Below, in pieces: positions 11,198 to 21,826 of a stretch of 64,000 nucleotides of DNA (its first letter is position 1; every line of letters starts with the position of its first letter). Origin of the DNA: Curvularia sp. ZM96 (lineage: Eukaryota > Ascomycota > Dothideomycetes > Pleosporales > Pleosporaceae); contig JAJGBQ010000002.1 in NCBI GenBank assembly GCA_022457065.1, forward strand, positions 2,666,001 to 2,730,000, written 5' to 3'. Both the position numbers and the translations under genes were made by a program. A model generated the notes under the pieces. That model saw only the letters and a program-made list of their open reading frames with translations. It made no database searches and had not been told where the DNA came from.

Positions 11198-11900
11198 GAT
11201 GGAGAAGAGTGTTTCTGTCACACAGTCTTGTCGCGTAGTCGCAGGCTCGACAGCTGCCTTGTTGTGTGGCCTGTTGGTCAAGGGTTACCCCGCTGCGCTT
11301 GCTTCCAGGTGAAGCTGGGTGCCTGCGCTGCTTACGCTCTGACGTATGAGGCGGCAGAGGTGAGAGAAGGAATAGCGTGTGGCGACCGGTAATTCGGTGG
11401 TCGTGGATGCGTGGATGCAAAGGTCCAGAAAAGACGCGTTAGTGGCGGGACGACGTGTGTTGGTAGTGAGGCCGATGAAGCTGAGCGGGTCCAGGCCAGA
11501 AAGTTGTCGAAGGTTCAAGTCGCCGCCGATAAGCCGATAACGAACCTCCGGGCTGCAGGAACTGCAAGGGTCAGAAAAGGTAGCGTCGTGGGACGAGCCG
11601 CCGCAAAAGCAAAGTGAAGGCGTGCAAGTGTTTGTGTGTAGAGAGAGTGTTTACGTGTCAAAGAGGAAGCGAAGAGATGCAAGTTTGCAGTGCTTGGAAA
11701 TTGAGCGCCAGAATTCCTTCGCCAGTTCGTCCGTCAGGTCCCGGCTACCCGCCTAGGCCAGAAAGGGGCTTGCTTGGCATATGAGGTCAACCGCACATCA
11801 GCCCCATCGCCAGGCCGATCCTGCCGTGTGGAGAGCAGTCTTGTTGTGCATAGGAGAAATGAATTGTCTATACACCTGCCAAGAATTATATGCCAACTAT
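11198..11900. other. Intergenic region between PIS1 and DRS1
   Basis: Contains the PIS1 promoter (minus) and the 3' flank of DRS1. No gene seen. Confidence 0.6.
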
Positions 11901-14396
11901 CTAGTCCTTGAAGCCCTTGAAGCTTGACTTGGCCGCAATCTTCTTGGACTTGTTCTTCATCTTGGCCTGCTTCTCCTTGGCCTTGCTTGTGCTGAGACCA
12001 CGATCCACCTTGCCCTTCTTCCACTGCTTGCCTTCGGTGCGAACATCCTTTGCCTCGAGCTTCTTCCTGTCCTTGCCGCTCAGCTTCTTCTTCTTGTCCT
12101 TGCCCTTGCCCACTCCTCCAGCAGGCCCATTAAGCGCTGCTGCACCCCTCTCCTTTTCAGCCAACTTTTCCTTCTCCGACTCAAACCACGTGCGTCTCGG
12201 CCGAGCCTTAATCTCATCCTCGTGTACAATTAGATTTTCACCGCGCTTGAGATCACGTTCAGTGACACTCATAGCACGCTCTTCCTTCTCTTCCGCCAAA
12301 ACCTCCTCGATCTCAGTTTCCAGGCTCTTGATCTTCTTCATCCACCTGTCCGTCTCCTCTGCTGGTACTTGACGGCTGACCACCTTGGCGCCTTGCTCAC
12401 GCGATGCCTTAACGGCCTGCTTGACCACTTTACGATCGGGCTCTGCAGCAAGCGTACACGCTCGACCGCTTCGCCCAGCACGAGCCGTACGACCGACACG
12501 GTGCAGGTAAATCTCGTGGGTTTGAGGTGCTTCGTAGTTGATGACTGTTGACACGTTCTTGATATCAAGACCACGTGAGGCAACGTCGGTTGCAAGCAAG
12601 TAATCTGACTTGCCGGAACGGAATGCCTCAACAGCTTGAATACGCTATGCAGTAGTCAGTAACGTGTCGTGCCTAGTGTGGAGAGGAGAACTTGCCTGCT
12701 CTTGACTCATATTACCGTGAAGCTCGCTTGCCTTGAGTCCGCAAAGTGCAAATACAACACGAACTCTATGTGCCTCTTTCTTTTGCCTGAAGAAAATAAT
12801 GACCTTCTCGGTGTAGATCTTTTCACAGATATACATCAAATATGCAAGCCTCTTGTCTTCTTTGCCTTGCCTCAATCGCACAAACTCTTGTGTCAACCCC
12901 TTGACGGTCTGTTTCTTAGCATCAACCATGAGCCGCACAGGCTTGTCCATACCAATGCGAATGAGCTTGTCGACCGAACTCGTCATGGTGGCGGAGAAAA
13001 GCATTGTCTGACGTGACTTTGGGATGGTGGTCAAGATCTCGTTCAGCTGACTCTCGAAACCCTCTTCTAGCATGCGGTCGGCCTCATCAAGAACAAGAAT
13101 TTCAAGATGTTCCACCTGGAAAGCAGCCGTGTTGTGCATGTGGTCAATAAAACGACCGGGTGTTGCAATGACCACGTCTGGCCTCGTCTTCAACACAGCC
13201 TCCTGCTCACGAGAGGAGAAACCACCAGCCATCAACGCGAAAGTGATGTCGGTGAATGATGCAAGTTTTGTGGCGACATTGAAACATTGTACCGCCAATT
13301 CACGCGTAGGCATGAAGATGGCGACACGCGTAGTCGGAACCTTTTTGGGGCGGTACAGAAGGCGCTCAAGAATGGGAATGAGGAAAGCAGCCGTTTTACC
13401 AGAACCAGTCTCAGCACCACCGACAACGTCCTTTCCTTGCATAGCAATGGGGACTGCCTTGCTCTGAATTGGAGTTGGCTCAGTGAAGCCCACGGAGGCC
13501 AGACCCCGCAGGATAGGTCGCGAGAGTGACATGGCTTGGAATGAGCCCATACCACCTTTTGTGCCCTTCTTCTTCTTGATGTTAACACTTTCCTCCGGTG
13601 CGAAGAAAGCAGCTGCCTTTTTGGCCTCGACAGCGTCCTCTTCCTCGCTCACATCCTCACCCTCTGTCTCTGCACCATCAAGATCCATAGGATGCGGCAC
13701 GTGCGGCGCCTCTTCTTCATCGTCATCGTCCGAGCCGTTCTCCTCGTCCGAATCTTTGTTCTTCCTGTCTTCTTCATTATCTGAAGCATCCTCTTCGTCT
13801 TCATCTTCAGAGTCGCTAGGAGCACCCATACCAAAGCCGTCTTCCGCCAGAAGCTCATCGTCGGAGCCAAAGCCCTCAAAGTCACCGTTGACCGAGCTAT
13901 CTGAGGATTCTGCCTCGACAGCCTCCAGCGCCTTCTTCTTATTCCGCCTGCGCTCAATGATATCATCGACATCTACCGCGGTGCTCTTCTTTCCAGACTC
14001 TTGCGCGACTGTACCATTATCGTTACCCCAGCCGTCAAACTCCTCCACAAAGCCAGTATCTATATCGCCGACAGCAAACTCGAAGTCACTGGCAATGTCG
14101 TCGTTTTGGTCTACATCCTCGCCCGGCTGTGGCATTGCGTTGTCGTCCTCGTCGTCTTCAGGCTCTGATTCGGGCGCAGCTTGTTTCCCTTTCCTTCCCT
14201 TCTTCTTGTCCTTCTTTGCCTTCTTCGAGGCGACTTCCTTGGGCTTAACATTAAGGTCCGGATCCTCTGTGTACTTCCTCTTCTTGCCAGCGCCTGCTAG
14301 TTTCGCAACAGCAGACTCGTCGGCACCGCCGTCGTCGGACACATCGTCATGGTCGGAGATTGTGAAGATGAAATCGTCGTCGATTTTTGGCGCCAT
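11901..14396 (-). CDS. DRS1: ATP-dependent RNA helicase of ribosome assembly (Drs1/DDX27)
   Basis: Two exons (14396-12696, 12644-11901) encode 814 residues. Drs1 is a nucleolar DEAD-box helicase of 60S subunit assembly. The first 280 residues are acidic and Lys-rich. The core follows in order: Q motif (FTEPTPIQ), Walker A (AETGSGKT), PTREL, DEAD box (VLDEADRM), SAT (FSATM), [21 protein letters not shown] and [13 protein letters not shown]. The tail is Lys-rich with several KKxKK clusters. The intron (12645-12695) has a GC donor (CAG|GCAAGT) with a normal TAG acceptor; it must be removed to join [10 protein letters not shown] to RIQAVEAF, a conserved junction, so the non-canonical donor is well supported. 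Confidence 0.95.
12645..12695 (-). other. GC-AG intron in DRS1
   Basis: Donor reads CAG|GCAAGT on the minus strand and acceptor GCATAG. Flanking exons are both phase 0 and rebuild a conserved helicase segment. No GT donor nearby keeps this segment. Confidence 0.85.
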
Positions 14397-14986
14397 GGCT
14401 CTGATTGCGAGGAATTGCAGGGAAATTGTCGCGTGTGTACAAATTTCACAAGTCGCAAGCAGTCGCAGAAAAAGTTCGGCCCCGGAGATCTGTGCTGCCA
14501 GACCCCTGCAAGCCAGAGTGGGGCGCGACTTCCGCCGCCACTAGCGCGCGTCGTTGGCCCAGGCATCAGAGCGACATGGGCTTGTCTTCTGCCCTACAAC
14601 AAGACGGCTTGACTAGACGACACGAAAAGATTAACGCCACGGATGAAAATATGGCTAGTGTCTCAAGCTTCTGCCTTGATCGTGGTCATTAAACTCAATC
14701 ATTTCATTTCTGAAGTTCACATTTGCTGACCAAATGGAAGCTCACTGGCCAGCCATCGTATCTGAGAACCAGGCTGACATGCCTCATCGACTGGATAGGC
14801 ACAAGGCTGCCGTCTAGCCCTCTGCTTTTAAGCTGTTACTTACCGGAAAATGACCTCAGTCCATATATATCTAGGCTCGTCATTCACAGTGACTATCTAC
14901 ACAACGTCTTGGAAACCACTACCAAGAATCTCACGCCTTGTACATACAAAGACCTCCATTCTATTACTTAATCTTATTTATACAAT
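14397..14986. other. Divergent promoter, DRS1 / RBR protein
   Basis: 590 bp between divergent starts. No gene seen. Confidence 0.6.
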
Positions 14987-16049
14987 ATGACCCGCCCATC
15001 ATCAAGTCGTCCAGTAACCACCAACAACTTGTCCAGTACACGCGTCTTGCGCTCACATACTAAACTGGCAAGTCAAGCAGCAAAGCCAACCCGTCCTCCC
15101 ATAGCCATACGAAAGCGGCGTCCAAATGCCGACCCATGGACGAAGAGGCGCAAGCGAAACCCCAACCCAAAGCCACGCACACCATCTACCCACTTCACCT
15201 GTCGGATATGCATCGAGGAGAAACCCACTGCCCAGTTCGTCGAGTGGGTACCACTCCGGTGGCGAAGAAAGCAAGATCTGGATGTCCCCTCAAACTGCAT
15301 ACCCCACCTCGCCCGCATTCCAAATAAGAAGAAAATAAACCCCGTATGCAAGGCCTGCGTCGGCAACACCATGTCAGCAGTCCTAGACACCCTCGGCGCT
15401 CGCCAGGTAGGCATAGGCTGTCTGGAACCCGGGTGTACCGAGCCATGGAACCACGACTACATCATGCGCTACATGCCCAGCGGCGCTCCTCTAGAAAAGT
15501 ATAATATTGAAATGCTCCAAGTGTGGAAGGAAACCACAGACCCGGGCCCAATGACTTGTCTATCGTCAGGCTGCAACGCTATCGGTTTACCAGACCATCT
15601 AGCAGCTGGATATCCACAAGTCGCTTGCAACGACTGTTCCTTCCGCTCCTGTGCCCAATGCCGCGTCCCCTGGCACGAGGGCGTCACCTGCTCAGAGTAC
15701 ACAGCTAAGCATATCAACGACAAGATGAGCGATGTCGAGAAACACACGCTCGAATTCATGCAGTCCAAGGATGCGAAAAGGTGTCCCCACTGCCAGATGG
15801 TGGTAGAAAAGGATGGCGGCTGCAATAGCATGGTAAGGCGACAATTTTCCTATCTTCAGAACTCTTCGGATAAGATATGCTAATGCTGTGTCCATCTAGA
15901 CCTGCGGTGGCTGCCATAAATATTTCAACTGGGCGAGTGCTGCTTCTGCCATTGCGGGGGCGAAGAAAGCAGAGATACCTTTTATTCGCACCATGCCTTA
16001 CCATGTACACTTCGGTCCTTATATTTGCGAGGCTGATGGCGTTGTCTAA
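14987..16049 (+). CDS. RBR-type (RING-IBR-RING2) ubiquitin ligase-like protein
   Basis: Two exons (14987-15832, 15900-16049) encode 331 residues. After a basic N-terminus comes RING1 (CRICIEE ... CKAC ... CLEPGC), then an IBR (CLSSGC ... CNDC ... CAQC ... HEGVTC), then RING2 (CPHCQMVVEKDGGCNSM joined across the intron to TCGGCHKYFNW). The Cys in GGCNSM matches the catalytic Cys that forms the ubiquitin thioester in RBR ligases. The last two zinc ligands expected as FCWxC are absent: the frame reads FNWASA, while the overlapping frame is rich in Cys. This could be a real variant, an assembly or sequence slip, or a frameshift. Substrates are unknown. Confidence 0.8.
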
Positions 16050-16965
16050 GGCCAGTTATATCTTTGGAATAATAATTTATCATCTCTGCGTTGATAGATG
16101 GCTTGTCTTTGTCGGTGAGCTCGTTTTGATCTACCAGTTTTACTGGTTTGTGGAGAGGCAAACTACATACGCTGTTGGTTCCCTGATAGACAATTCATAA
16201 TGTCAAGCTGTTCAGAATATCAAGCAGCACCCGTCTATCCAAACTCAGCAACCGGGAACCTTCATGTTTGGGACTTTATCGAAGCCTTGAGATTTCAAAT
16301 ATTTGTAAATTGGGGTTGTACGGACCCGCAAAGATTATGTACAGAAACCCATTTCCTAGGCTTGCTGCTGCTGCTGACGCCACTAAAAACACCACCCACA
16401 CACCCGCTTTCGCATGTACCCCGGCTACCTGCCATTATGCGAAGAGTTGAAAAGCAAATTTGGTTGCCCCCTTCTCCCGAGCAAAAGAAACAAGAAGCAC
16501 TAAAACACCGTTGCCTGCTTGCGGGCGAGCTGCGGCCGCTTATCTCGCAAACGCCATCCGATGCTTTTTAAACGCCATATTGAAACGCCAAACAGAGTGC
16601 AGAGGGTGAAGAAATTACTGTCAAACGGGGGGTGACCAACCTTTTTTGTAGTGTATAATTTTCATGCGCATCGATGCGCTTTTTTCCTACTTTTTTTGCT
16701 GGTTTTCTTGTTAGAGGCCTTCGACTGCACAGATACGCACCTGGGGCGGCGTCAGGTCGCCAGCGCGGAGGTATGTGCGTGCTCGTCCGGTAGACATAGT
16801 GTCTCATCAGAAGGGTAACTCGATAACAAGCTGGAGCTTTGGTTGCGCATAGGGATGCGACCGGAACTGGATGATAATGAAACGTCAGAACCCCCGAGAA
16901 TATTACATGAATGAAGGAGTGAAAGAAAATATAGCGAACATGTGCAAGCTGAGCTGAACCAGAGT
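16050..16965. other. Intergenic region with repeat copy D
   Basis: Carries the fourth dispersed repeat copy and the 3' flank of poly(A) polymerase. No gene seen. Confidence 0.6.
16105..16158 (+). repeat. Dispersed repeat, copy D
   Basis: Direct match to copy C (722-774), 15.4 kb away, including the identical 17-base block GGTGAGCTCGTTTTGAT. It starts about 55 bases after the RBR gene stop. Confidence 0.75.
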
Positions 16966-18950
16966 CTATGCTGCTGTCGGAGTAGGGACTCCATTGGCAG
17001 CAAGCTCGGCCTGTTGGCGCTTTGCTGCGGAATGCTCGCTGTCCTGCATAAGCACAATTGTCAGTGTTCGGATCTCAGATTACCTCCCAGACACAAGTGA
17101 GCGCTGGGAGGATTTGGAAAGGCGTTCTTCACGCACGTCAAGGCCGGTATCGGCGAAGTGGCGCTTAGCACTTTTCGCGTCCTTCTTCTTTTTGTCTTTG
17201 CTGGACTTCTTCGGTCGCGTTTCGCCTGGCAGGAATACGTCATCGGGAAGCGAAGTGCTAACTTGATCAGCAAGTAGTCATGTAACGGCATCTCAGCAAC
17301 TTACTAGCGGGTGTGGACCACCTTGACAGACATCAACTTTTCATCGTAAAGGTCGGAGTCCGTAATGTAGCTCTTAAACTGGCTGACAGGGTAAGAGATA
17401 TCCAGCGACTTGGCACCCTCTGTGGATACGGTAAGCAAGATGAGCAAGAAAACATGCAACGCAATTCGGCGTACCTGGAGGCAGAGTGAGACCAATGTAA
17501 AAAGTCGTAGTGTAGACGATCTTGGTGCCGTCGTCGGCTGGCGCAGAGCCATCTGCAGGCAATTCAGATGCTGGGATCATGTAGTCAAGGGAGCCCTGAG
17601 CGACTTCGGCGAACTGTTCGTCATTGCAGCGATGATATCGTTCAAAGTAGTTAGTGTATGGACGTGCAGTTTCGATACCCGTCTGTCCGTCGTCGATTCC
17701 TCTCACGATGTGACGGATTTTCGACTGTACCAGGCCAGAGAATGTGGAGTTGGCCTCCTTGGTCCGACTGGCAGCAACGACGCTCAAGTAGTATTTGTGG
17801 TCATGGGTGAAGAAGGAGTGTCGCTCAAATAGTGCGTTCCAGTCCTTTGTTCCGGCGAAGATGTGCTGCATAATCTTATCCGCTCGTCTGAACTCGTCCT
17901 GCATGATACGCAGGGTAGATGGCATGACAGTATGGGTGGCGCACATAGAGGGGAACGCAGGCGTGATTATGGGCATAAGATGTGCCCTGTCACCACCATA
18001 TACCAATGGGTTCCATACCCGCAGTCCGAAATCACCGTCCTCGATATGCTTCAGCATGACTGGCCTGGGCCAGTTCCACTTATACATGAGGCTGAAGAAC
18101 TTGGAAACAATAGTAGCGCCATTTGCCATGGGATAGAGCTGGCAAATACGAGCAACCATGATAGCCCACGCAACACCACCTGGGTATCCAAAGACAGCCC
18201 CGTAGATGCCTCGGCGGTTGGACCACAGTTTGATAGCCCTTAGTGCATGCCGGAAGCTAACTTTCTGGGGAACTGCATCCAGGAGCTCATTGGTGACTCG
18301 TGTGCCGTTGACGCTTCGGGTTTCCGACTCTCCCAAGCCTTGCAAATCTTTCTTCTCGATGGTGTCCATGTTTCTGGGTATTGATGGCCGCTTTCGCAAC
18401 GATGCGAACAGCAAATCGATGCTGACTTGTCTGTATTCCATTTTGATGATTGGTACGAAGGCGTCTTCGACGGGCACGAACTCGTTGATGTCGTCGGCGT
18501 TGGACATTTCCCTGAAGGTCGGGGGAAACCAGTCGAAGAACTCATGGACGGCTATAAACTTGGGCGCGACCACGAGCGTATCGATATCGGATGACGGGCC
18601 ATGAACGCCTAGAGCGTAACTACCAAATGTGAAGACCTTGCCGCCCGCAGCGTCGATGACAGACTGCTGCACACCTTTCTTTTTGCCGACGCGACGGATG
18701 AACTCTTCGACGACTTTCTGAATGTGCTCGATCACTTCTTCCCTGTGTCGCGTCAGTTGGGCAATCCTGTTTCCCAGGCAGATAACAGAACGTACCTCCT
18801 CCTGTTGCCTTCGGGAGTCTCGAAGACATTCTCCGCCTTGAGGGTCTCGATGAGCTTGTCGTTCAGCTCGATGTCATGTTCGGTAGGCGCTGCCTCCGAA
18901 ATGGCGTTAGTGACACCAAAGGAACGTGACGGCTTCTTCTGGTCGTCCAT
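16966..18950 (-). CDS. PAP1: Poly(A) polymerase
   Basis: Exons 18950-18796, 18742-17475, 17419-17305, 17257-17084 and 17038-16966 encode about 594 residues. The nuclear enzyme adds poly(A) to cleaved pre-mRNA. The nucleotidyltransferase core shows FGSYALGVHGPSSDIDTLVV with the catalytic Asp pair, a third Asp in VSIDLLFA, then a central domain (KLWSNRRGIYG, GYPGGVAWAIMVARICQLYP) and the RNA-binding domain (HKYYLSVVAAS). The tail is Lys-rich (RPKKSSKDKKKK). The 3' end is uncertain. Without the last intron the frame stops at 17080-17082 after LVSGR; with donor AG|GTAATC and acceptor GACAG it ends SEHSAAKRQQ...PTPTAA. I prefer the longer form. It is divergent from a 2H-phosphoesterase-like gene. 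Confidence 0.92.
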
Positions 18951-19285
18951 GGTTGATGTGATAGGCAGGGTGTGGGGAGTCGCGCAAGTTCGGGGGTGCT
19001 GCGGGTTTGGAGTATCGCAGATGACGAAGCGCGTGTCGGAGCGGATTGTCGTGAGAGGCGGCTGGTTTGGAGGATTGTGGTGATGTGATCAGCGCTCCCA
19101 CATGGCGACGCGACTTTGTTTGCTCTGGCGTTTGTCGAAGGAAATGCGACATCAGAAGCCCAGGACGCACCCACCCGTCTTCGGGACAAGTCGTTGCCAA
19201 GCCGCTAATACGCCATTGCAGCTTGACCCAGGGACGGTCCGGCGTATCGGTTACTGCAACACCACACCATTTCCATGTCCTTTAC
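18951..19285. promoter_or_regulatory. Compact divergent promoter, PAP1 / 2H protein
   Basis: 335 bp separate the two start codons, so the genes probably share regulation. An open frame on the plus strand runs through part of it (from 19067) but has no conserved content. Confidence 0.55.
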
Positions 19286-19927
19286 ATGATGAAACAGTTT
19301 TCACACAAAAGTGCACTGGTGCTGCTGCCTCCACCAAGCATCGCTGAGCCCATCGAGGCAGTACGACGGGTCTACGACGGACACTTTTCCCGATGGCCTC
19401 CCCATATCAAGTTACTGTACCCCTTCGTACGATCGCCTTCTAGGTCAGGAACACTGAAGCCCAAAATTCGCATGCGGATTAAGAAAGTGACACAAGACAT
19501 ACAACCTTTCCATGAGGCGCTCAGGGCAGATCCGCCTGGTGTTTTCATGTACAGCAGGACGGGCAGAACTGTCTGGCTTGGCCCTACCACTCGCAGTATA
19601 CAAGAACTTCAGGCAGCTCTGCAGTGCGAGTTCTCCGAGGTCGTACCTGAGGGTGACCGTCGCCCTTTCAGGCCTCATATTTGTGTAGGGCAAGCAAACC
19701 AAGTTGAAGCAGACCGCCTAACCCGGGAGATTACAAGGAGCGTCTCTGAGTTCCTTGCCCGCAATACAAACGTGAATGAGGACAACAAACCTACAGAACT
19801 GGGCTGGTATGTCGATCGAGTACATGTCATTGAACAAAATGACCACACAGATCGCTACAAGATTACCGGGACTATAAAATTAGGGGGACCTAGCACAAGT
19901 ATGCCACAAGTAACTTCCGACAGTTAG
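19286..19927 (+). CDS. 2H phosphoesterase-like (2'-5' RNA ligase superfamily) protein
   Basis: Single exon, 213 residues from the ATG at 19286. 2H proteins have two HxT/S motifs that act on cyclic phosphates or 2'-5' bonds in RNA or nucleotides. Here the first is PPHIKLLYPF and the second RPHICVGQ, spaced as expected. The histidines are kept, but the Thr/Ser positions read Lys and Cys, so activity is uncertain. The open frame continues 73 codons upstream to 19067 without family features and lies in the PAP1 promoter, so I start at MMKQFSHKSALVLLPP, the usual N-terminal strand. Its link to RNA metabolism by position beside poly(A) polymerase is inference. Confidence 0.75.
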   Translation: MMKQFSHKSALVLLPPPSIAEPIEAVRRVYDGHFSRWPPHIKLLYPFVRSPSRSGTLKPKIRMRIKKVTQDIQPFHEALRADPPGVFMYSRTGRTVWLGPTTRSIQELQAALQCEFSEVVPEGDRRPFRPHICVGQANQVEADRLTREITRSVSEFLARNTNVNEDNKPTELGWYVDRVHVIEQNDHTDRYKITGTIKLGGPSTSMPQVTSDS

Positions 19928-19980
19928 TTCAGTCGAGTCCCTATTCAAGCGACGTGGCAAAGTAGGATGAATGTTTCATA

Positions 19981-21159
19981 TCAGTTCTCAATAAAGAAGT
20001 TCTTCAGTTGTTCATCCAACCATTTGACATCCTCCGTCGACTGTCCGGGTCCACCAGCCCTGTTACACCTGTTAATCGCAAGCATGCGGCTGCGTTTACA
20101 AAAGGTCAACTCACCAATGCCCCCAAATAGATGGAAAAACTTTCAATGTTCCCACGCCAGGGCTCATGTTCTGAACTTCAATCTCAGAATCCTCAGGCGG
20201 GAAGTAAAGATCTGTTTTCGCAGGAAGAACTAGCGTCTTCGCCTTGATGGCTTTCATCGCCTTCATAAAGTCACCGTTGTACGGCTCCTGCTGTGAGCAA
20301 TCACCCGCTTGCCATGTGTGCGCCATCACAAGCATGTTCTCTGGATCTTTCGACAACGCCCAAGATTCCCAAAAGTTGACGAGAAAGTCATCAAGGTCCT
20401 TGAAACCCAGCTTGGGGGCACTCTGGTACAGCTTTTCGCGGTAGAAGGCTTGGGAGAAGCCCCAACCAGCGTACACGCGTCCAAGGGCCTTGAGGCCAGC
20501 TTCTCGTGTCTCAGATGAAAACGATACTTTCTTGCCTTGCGCGGTGCAGACGTCTGGCTTTGCAACGCCTGCTGAGCTGGTGCCGAGCGCAGCATAAAGA
20601 CTACTTTTGACACCCTCCAGGAAGACTTGGTTGTGTAGGCTAGTTTTCGCGCTTCCACAAAATGGCACGGCAAGGTCCATGAAGTCGGGAAACTGGGTGA
20701 TCCACTGATATGTCTGCCCAGCGCCCATTGACCATCCAAGCACTGCACGAGCATGTTTGATGCCTAAATGTTTCGTTACAAGCTCATGTTGCGCACGTAC
20801 GTTGTCATAAAACAGCACCTCTGGGAACGGACGTAGATCAGGCATGTTTGATGGCGAAGAAGACTGGCCGTTGCCGAAGAGAGCAGGCATGATGATGTAG
20901 TACTTGGAAGGGTCTAGTGTTTTACCTTCGCCCGTGAGCCAGATGTTGTCAGATATCGCTGCATCTAGCAGTCAGCCACTATATGATCGCACCTCAGTGC
21001 ACTTTGCTTACTTCCAGAGTACCATGTCGGGTAGATGATGGCTGGCAATGACGGATCACCTAGCGTCTTGTATGCGATGAAAGCATCCGGTATTTCACCC
21101 CCAGATTTGAGCTTGAAATTGCCTAGCTTGTAGGTCTGGTAGTCGTTATCAGAGGACAT
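19981..21159 (-). CDS. MetX-like alpha/beta hydrolase (homoserine O-acetyltransferase family)
   Basis: Three exons (21159-21012, 20958-20115, 20059-19981) encode 356 residues. The fold's nucleophile lies in GWSMGAGQT, the acid probably in AKTDLYFPPED and the base in SIWGHWAGGPG, which intron 2 splits. The MetX family acetylates or succinylates homoserine for methionine synthesis, but many fungal relatives of this length are uncharacterised hydrolases, and the metabolic role cannot be set from sequence alone. Intron 1 has two in-frame acceptors (TAG and CAG, six bases apart), giving SGNAAISDN or SGTISDN. The first in-frame ATG is at 21159. Confidence 0.85.
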
Positions 21160-21826
21160 GTTGAATTCGATTTCAGTCTTCACAGATGATTGGTATACGG
21201 GAGTAACGAAGGGAGTACTTGAAGCATTAGGTGTGAGTTGGGCAGCGAGAGTCTAAGTTTAATATTCGTCACAAGGTTTCACAATCCGACCCCTTTGTTA
21301 AGCCGAGCTTCCACTGAGCATTGGTGTTGTTATCACCATGGCGGGGTAGCTCAGACGCCTGGCGGGGTACATGACGTTGCCAAATCCCAAATCCTACGGA
21401 CCTGGCCTGAAAGAAAACGTCCCGCGCATAACCGCACAGGCGACAAAATCTTCACAAGCCCTCAGCTGAAAGTACCAGCAATCTTGACAGCATTCCTTAC
21501 AATACAGTCATGCCTGAATAGCCGTGCGAAGTGAAGATGCAACGGGCTTTCTTGACGTCTTTGGCCGGCATTCCGCGGCAACCTTGGATTTTTCTGAGAG
21601 TCCCGGAATTATATCCGTCCGCCATTTGCCGTGTCGCCAGCACTCTCCAGCCGCTTGATCATCCTTTACTAAGTAGCAGCTTTTCTTCTCCTTATCGACG
21701 TCAAATACATCACTGGAAGCAGCAGCGGTAATTAAAAGACGGCCGTTTCCCTTGGCCACCGCAACTCATAACGCACACTAACGCCCCCGATTCTGAAAAA
21801 GAGAACATCACAAAAGAACTCACAAC
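21160..21826. other. Divergent promoter region
   Basis: 667 bp between the hydrolase and the flavin reductase-like gene. A short tRNA-like stretch near 21342 was examined and rejected. No gene seen. Confidence 0.6.

Noticed and set aside
13483..14544. 353-codon plus-strand open frame
   Set aside because: It is the antisense shadow of the acidic, Lys-rich N-terminus of DRS1; its Ser/Pro-rich translation reflects GAG/GAA/GAC codons read backwards.
21336..21420. tRNA-like GGGGTAGCTCAGAC stretch
   Set aside because: Resembles an A box, but no B box (GGTTCGANNCC) or cloverleaf pairing follows at the right distance.
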